Source: Streptomyces noursei (GTDB lineage: Bacteria; Actinomycetota; Actinomycetes; Streptomycetales; Streptomycetaceae). From it: 64,000 bases of DNA. Under the pieces are notes generated by a model. That model had not been told where the DNA came from. It saw only the letters and a list, made by a program, of their open reading frames with translations, and did no database searches. The stretch covers positions 6,759 to 70,758 of the forward strand of contig NZ_LWBU01000179.1 of the NCBI RefSeq assembly GCF_001646665.1, given 5' to 3'. Positions 62,507 to 64,000 of the stretch are shown piece by piece. The stretch's first letter is position 1. Every line of letters begins with the position of its first letter. The translations under genes and the position numbers were made by a program.

Positions 62507-63745
62507 GTGCGCGACAGTGCCGCCGAACGCCACGACCGACCGCCGGAGCGGGTCCATGTGCATGTCTCGTGCGCCGCGGGCGGGGACGGCGGCACCCGGC
62601 GCCCGGCCGGCGGGGCGCCGGGCGGCACGCCGGGCAGCGGGGCCGCGCCGGGCGGCACGCCGGAGCCCGCCGGCGCCCCGGTGAGCGCCGGCGCTCCGGA
62701 ACCCGGCCCGCTCGCGCCCTCCGCGCCCTCCGCCGAGCGTCCCGCCCTTCTCCTCGCCATGGGGCCGGGCATCGCCGACCGGCTGCTCACCGACGCCCAC
62801 CGCGCCCGCCTCACCGCGCTGACCCACACCGATCCGCACCTGGTCGCCCACGACCTGGCCGCGCCCACGCCCATCGTGGCGTCCGCGCTCGCGCGGGCCG
62901 AGGTGCTCCTCACCTGCTGGGGGGCGACACCGCTCACCGCGGCCGTGCTGGACCGGGCCCCGCACCTGCGGGCCGTCGTCCACGCCGCCGGATCGGTGAA
63001 GCACCACGTCACCGGTGCCTGCTGGGAGCGCGGCATCACCGTGACCTCGGCGGCCGCGGCGAACGCGCTGCCCGTGGCCGAGTTCACGCTCGCCGCCGTC
63101 CTGATGGCGGGCAAGCGCGTGCTGCGTGCCGCGCGGCGGTACGCCGAGGTGCGCGCCGAGCACGACTGGCTGCGGGAGCTGGCCGACAGCGGCAACCACG
63201 GCCGCACGGTCGGCATCGTGGGCGCGTCCCGCATCGGCCGCCGGGTGATCGGGCTGCTGCGCCCCTTCGACGTACACGTGCTGCTGTACGACCCGTACGT
63301 CACGCCGGAGGAGGCCGCCGCGCTCGGTGCCGTCGCGGTTCCCCTGGACGAGCTGTGCGCCCGCGCGGACATCGTCTCGGTGCACGCACCGGAGGTGCCG
63401 GCCACCCGTCACATGATCGGCGCCGCGCAGCTCGCCCTGATGCCGGACGGCGCCACGCTCATCAACACCTCGCGAGGCTCCCTGGTCGATGGGGCCGCCC
63501 TGCTCCCGCACCTCACCGCCGGCCGCCTGAGCGCGGTGCTCGACGTCACCGACCCCGAGCCCCCGCCCCCCGACTCCCCGCTGTGGACCCTCCCCAACGT
63601 GCTGCTCACCCCGCACGTGGCGGGCTCGCTCGGCAACGAGCTGCACCGCATGGCCGACCGGGCCCTGGACGAGCTGGAACGGTACGTACGGGGGATGCCG
63701 TTCGAGGACCCGGTGCTGCCCTCGGGGCTGGACCACTCGGCCTGA
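62507..63745 (+). CDS. D-2-hydroxyacid dehydrogenase family protein
   Basis: A 412-aa protein with a GTG start at 62507. The first about 75 residues are a Gly/Ala/Pro-rich low-complexity extension not needed by the fold; a start at the ATG at 62759 (MGPGIADRLL) would give a usual-length enzyme. NAD binding uses VGIVGASRIGRRV, in which the second Gly of GxGxxG is Ser. Catalytic residues: Arg in NTSRGSLVD, Glu in TDPEP, His in LTPHVAGSL. It likely reduces 2-oxoacids; the substrate is unknown. Confidence 0.88.
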   Translation: MRDSAAERHDRPPERVHVHVSCAAGGDGGTRRPAGGAPGGTPGSGAAPGGTPEPAGAPVSAGAPEPGPLAPSAPSAERPALLLAMGPGIADRLLTDAHRARLTALTHTDPHLVAHDLAAPTPIVASALARAEVLLTCWGATPLTAAVLDRAPHLRAVVHAAGSVKHHVTGACWERGITVTSAAAANALPVAEFTLAAVLMAGKRVLRAARRYAEVRAEHDWLRELADSGNHGRTVGIVGASRIGRRVIGLLRPFDVHVLLYDPYVTPEEAAALGAVAVPLDELCARADIVSVHAPEVPATRHMIGAAQLALMPDGATLINTSRGSLVDGAALLPHLTAGRLSAVLDVTDPEPPPPDSPLWTLPNVLLTPHVAGSLGNELHRMADRALDELERYVRGMPFEDPVLPSGLDHSA

Positions 63746-63806
63746 CCCCGCCCGGCGCGGCGGCCCGGGGCACCGGCGGCCGAAGGACCGCCCGGCGGTG
63801 GAAAGG

Positions 63807-63847
63807 CCGAGGCCCGGTGCCCCCGCGACGGGGGCACCGGGCCTCGG
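63807..63847. terminator. Bidirectional terminator before groEL1
   Basis: A perfect 18-bp stem (63807-63824 with 63830-63847) closes a 5-nt loop (gcgac) between the convergent ends of the hydroxyacid dehydrogenase gene and groEL1. Confidence 0.88.
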
Positions 63848-63863
63848 AACGCTCGAACAGGCG

Positions 63864-64000
63864 TCAGTGGGAGTGGCCGTGGCCGTGGCCCGCGTCCGCC
63901 GGCTCCTCTTCCTTCTTCTCGACGACCAGGGTCTCGGTCGTGAGCAGCAGGGAGGCGATGGAGGCGGCGTTCTCCAGGGCCGAGCGGGTGACCTTGACCG
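63864..64000 (-). CDS. groEL1: Chaperonin GroEL1 (C-terminal end only)
   Basis: Only the last 45 codons lie in the window; the gene begins beyond the right edge. They read [20 protein letters not shown] and then a charged tail [18 protein letters not shown]. The ALENAASIA segment is universal in GroEL. The His-rich tail, instead of the Gly-Gly-Met repeat, marks the GroEL1 paralog of actinobacteria, probably following groES. Confidence 0.9.
   Translation of the reverse strand, partial: VKVTRSALENAASIASLLLTTETLVVEKKEEEPADAGHGHGHSH

Overview
The window looks like a chromosomal core segment of a Streptomyces species. The DNA is very GC-rich, third codon positions are almost always G or C, and GTG starts are common. 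It carries recognisable streptomycete developmental genes (bldM, whiD, a ShbA-type sigma factor gene), the isobutyryl-CoA mutase small subunit gene icmB, a GroEL1 with a histidine-rich tail, and an LAETG sortase-E-type surface protein. I see no prophage, insertion sequence, CRISPR array, rRNA or tRNA gene.

Layout. 1-5 kb: the end of a DUF6350 membrane protein gene, an XRE/sigma-like membrane-anchored regulator, and sucCD (TCA cycle). 5-7 kb: two secreted Ala-rich proteins, one made largely of 11-residue repeats. 7-15.6 kb: a two-sided cluster with a VWA protein, a DUF5682 protein and a MoxR-type AAA+ ATPase overlapping on the minus strand, an MmpS-like lipoprotein, and a SWIM zinc-finger protein plus a DUF5691 protein on the plus strand. 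15.6-16.2 kb: a repeat-rich intergenic region with two related hairpins in opposite orientation. 16-25.4 kb: icmB, a lipase, an M23 peptidase, pcrA, and two NlpC/P60 endopeptidases, one behind a c-di-AMP (ydaO) riboswitch. 25.6-31.9 kb: a membrane-anchored esterase, a PspC-domain two-component system with a divergent PspC protein, a DoxX protein and a cupin. 32-34.2 kb: guaA, then a chorismate mutase gene preceded by a putative leader peptide rich in Phe/Tyr codons and a strong terminator. 34.8-49.3 kb: an LAETG surface protein, a GMC oxidoreductase, a succinate-semialdehyde dehydrogenase, and four Ser/Thr kinase-like membrane proteins, one of which is a pseudokinase. 49.4-57.3 kb: a serine hydrolase, glpD, a nucleotide-sugar dehydrogenase lacking its catalytic cysteine, a membrane protein, guaB3 and guaB. 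57.4-59.5 kb: the shbA, bldM, whiD developmental group with a perfect sigma-BldN promoter. 59.7-64 kb: a LysR regulator with a MOSC protein, an SDR, a 2-hydroxyacid dehydrogenase and the end of groEL1.

Most genes are conserved housekeeping or developmental genes. The best candidates for something undescribed are the chorismate mutase leader/attenuator, the AAA/DUF5682/VWA plus SWIM/DUF5691 cluster, the pseudokinase embedded in the kinase array, and the palindromic repeat inserted in frame in pcrA. All functional statements are read from sequence by eye, and no database search was possible.
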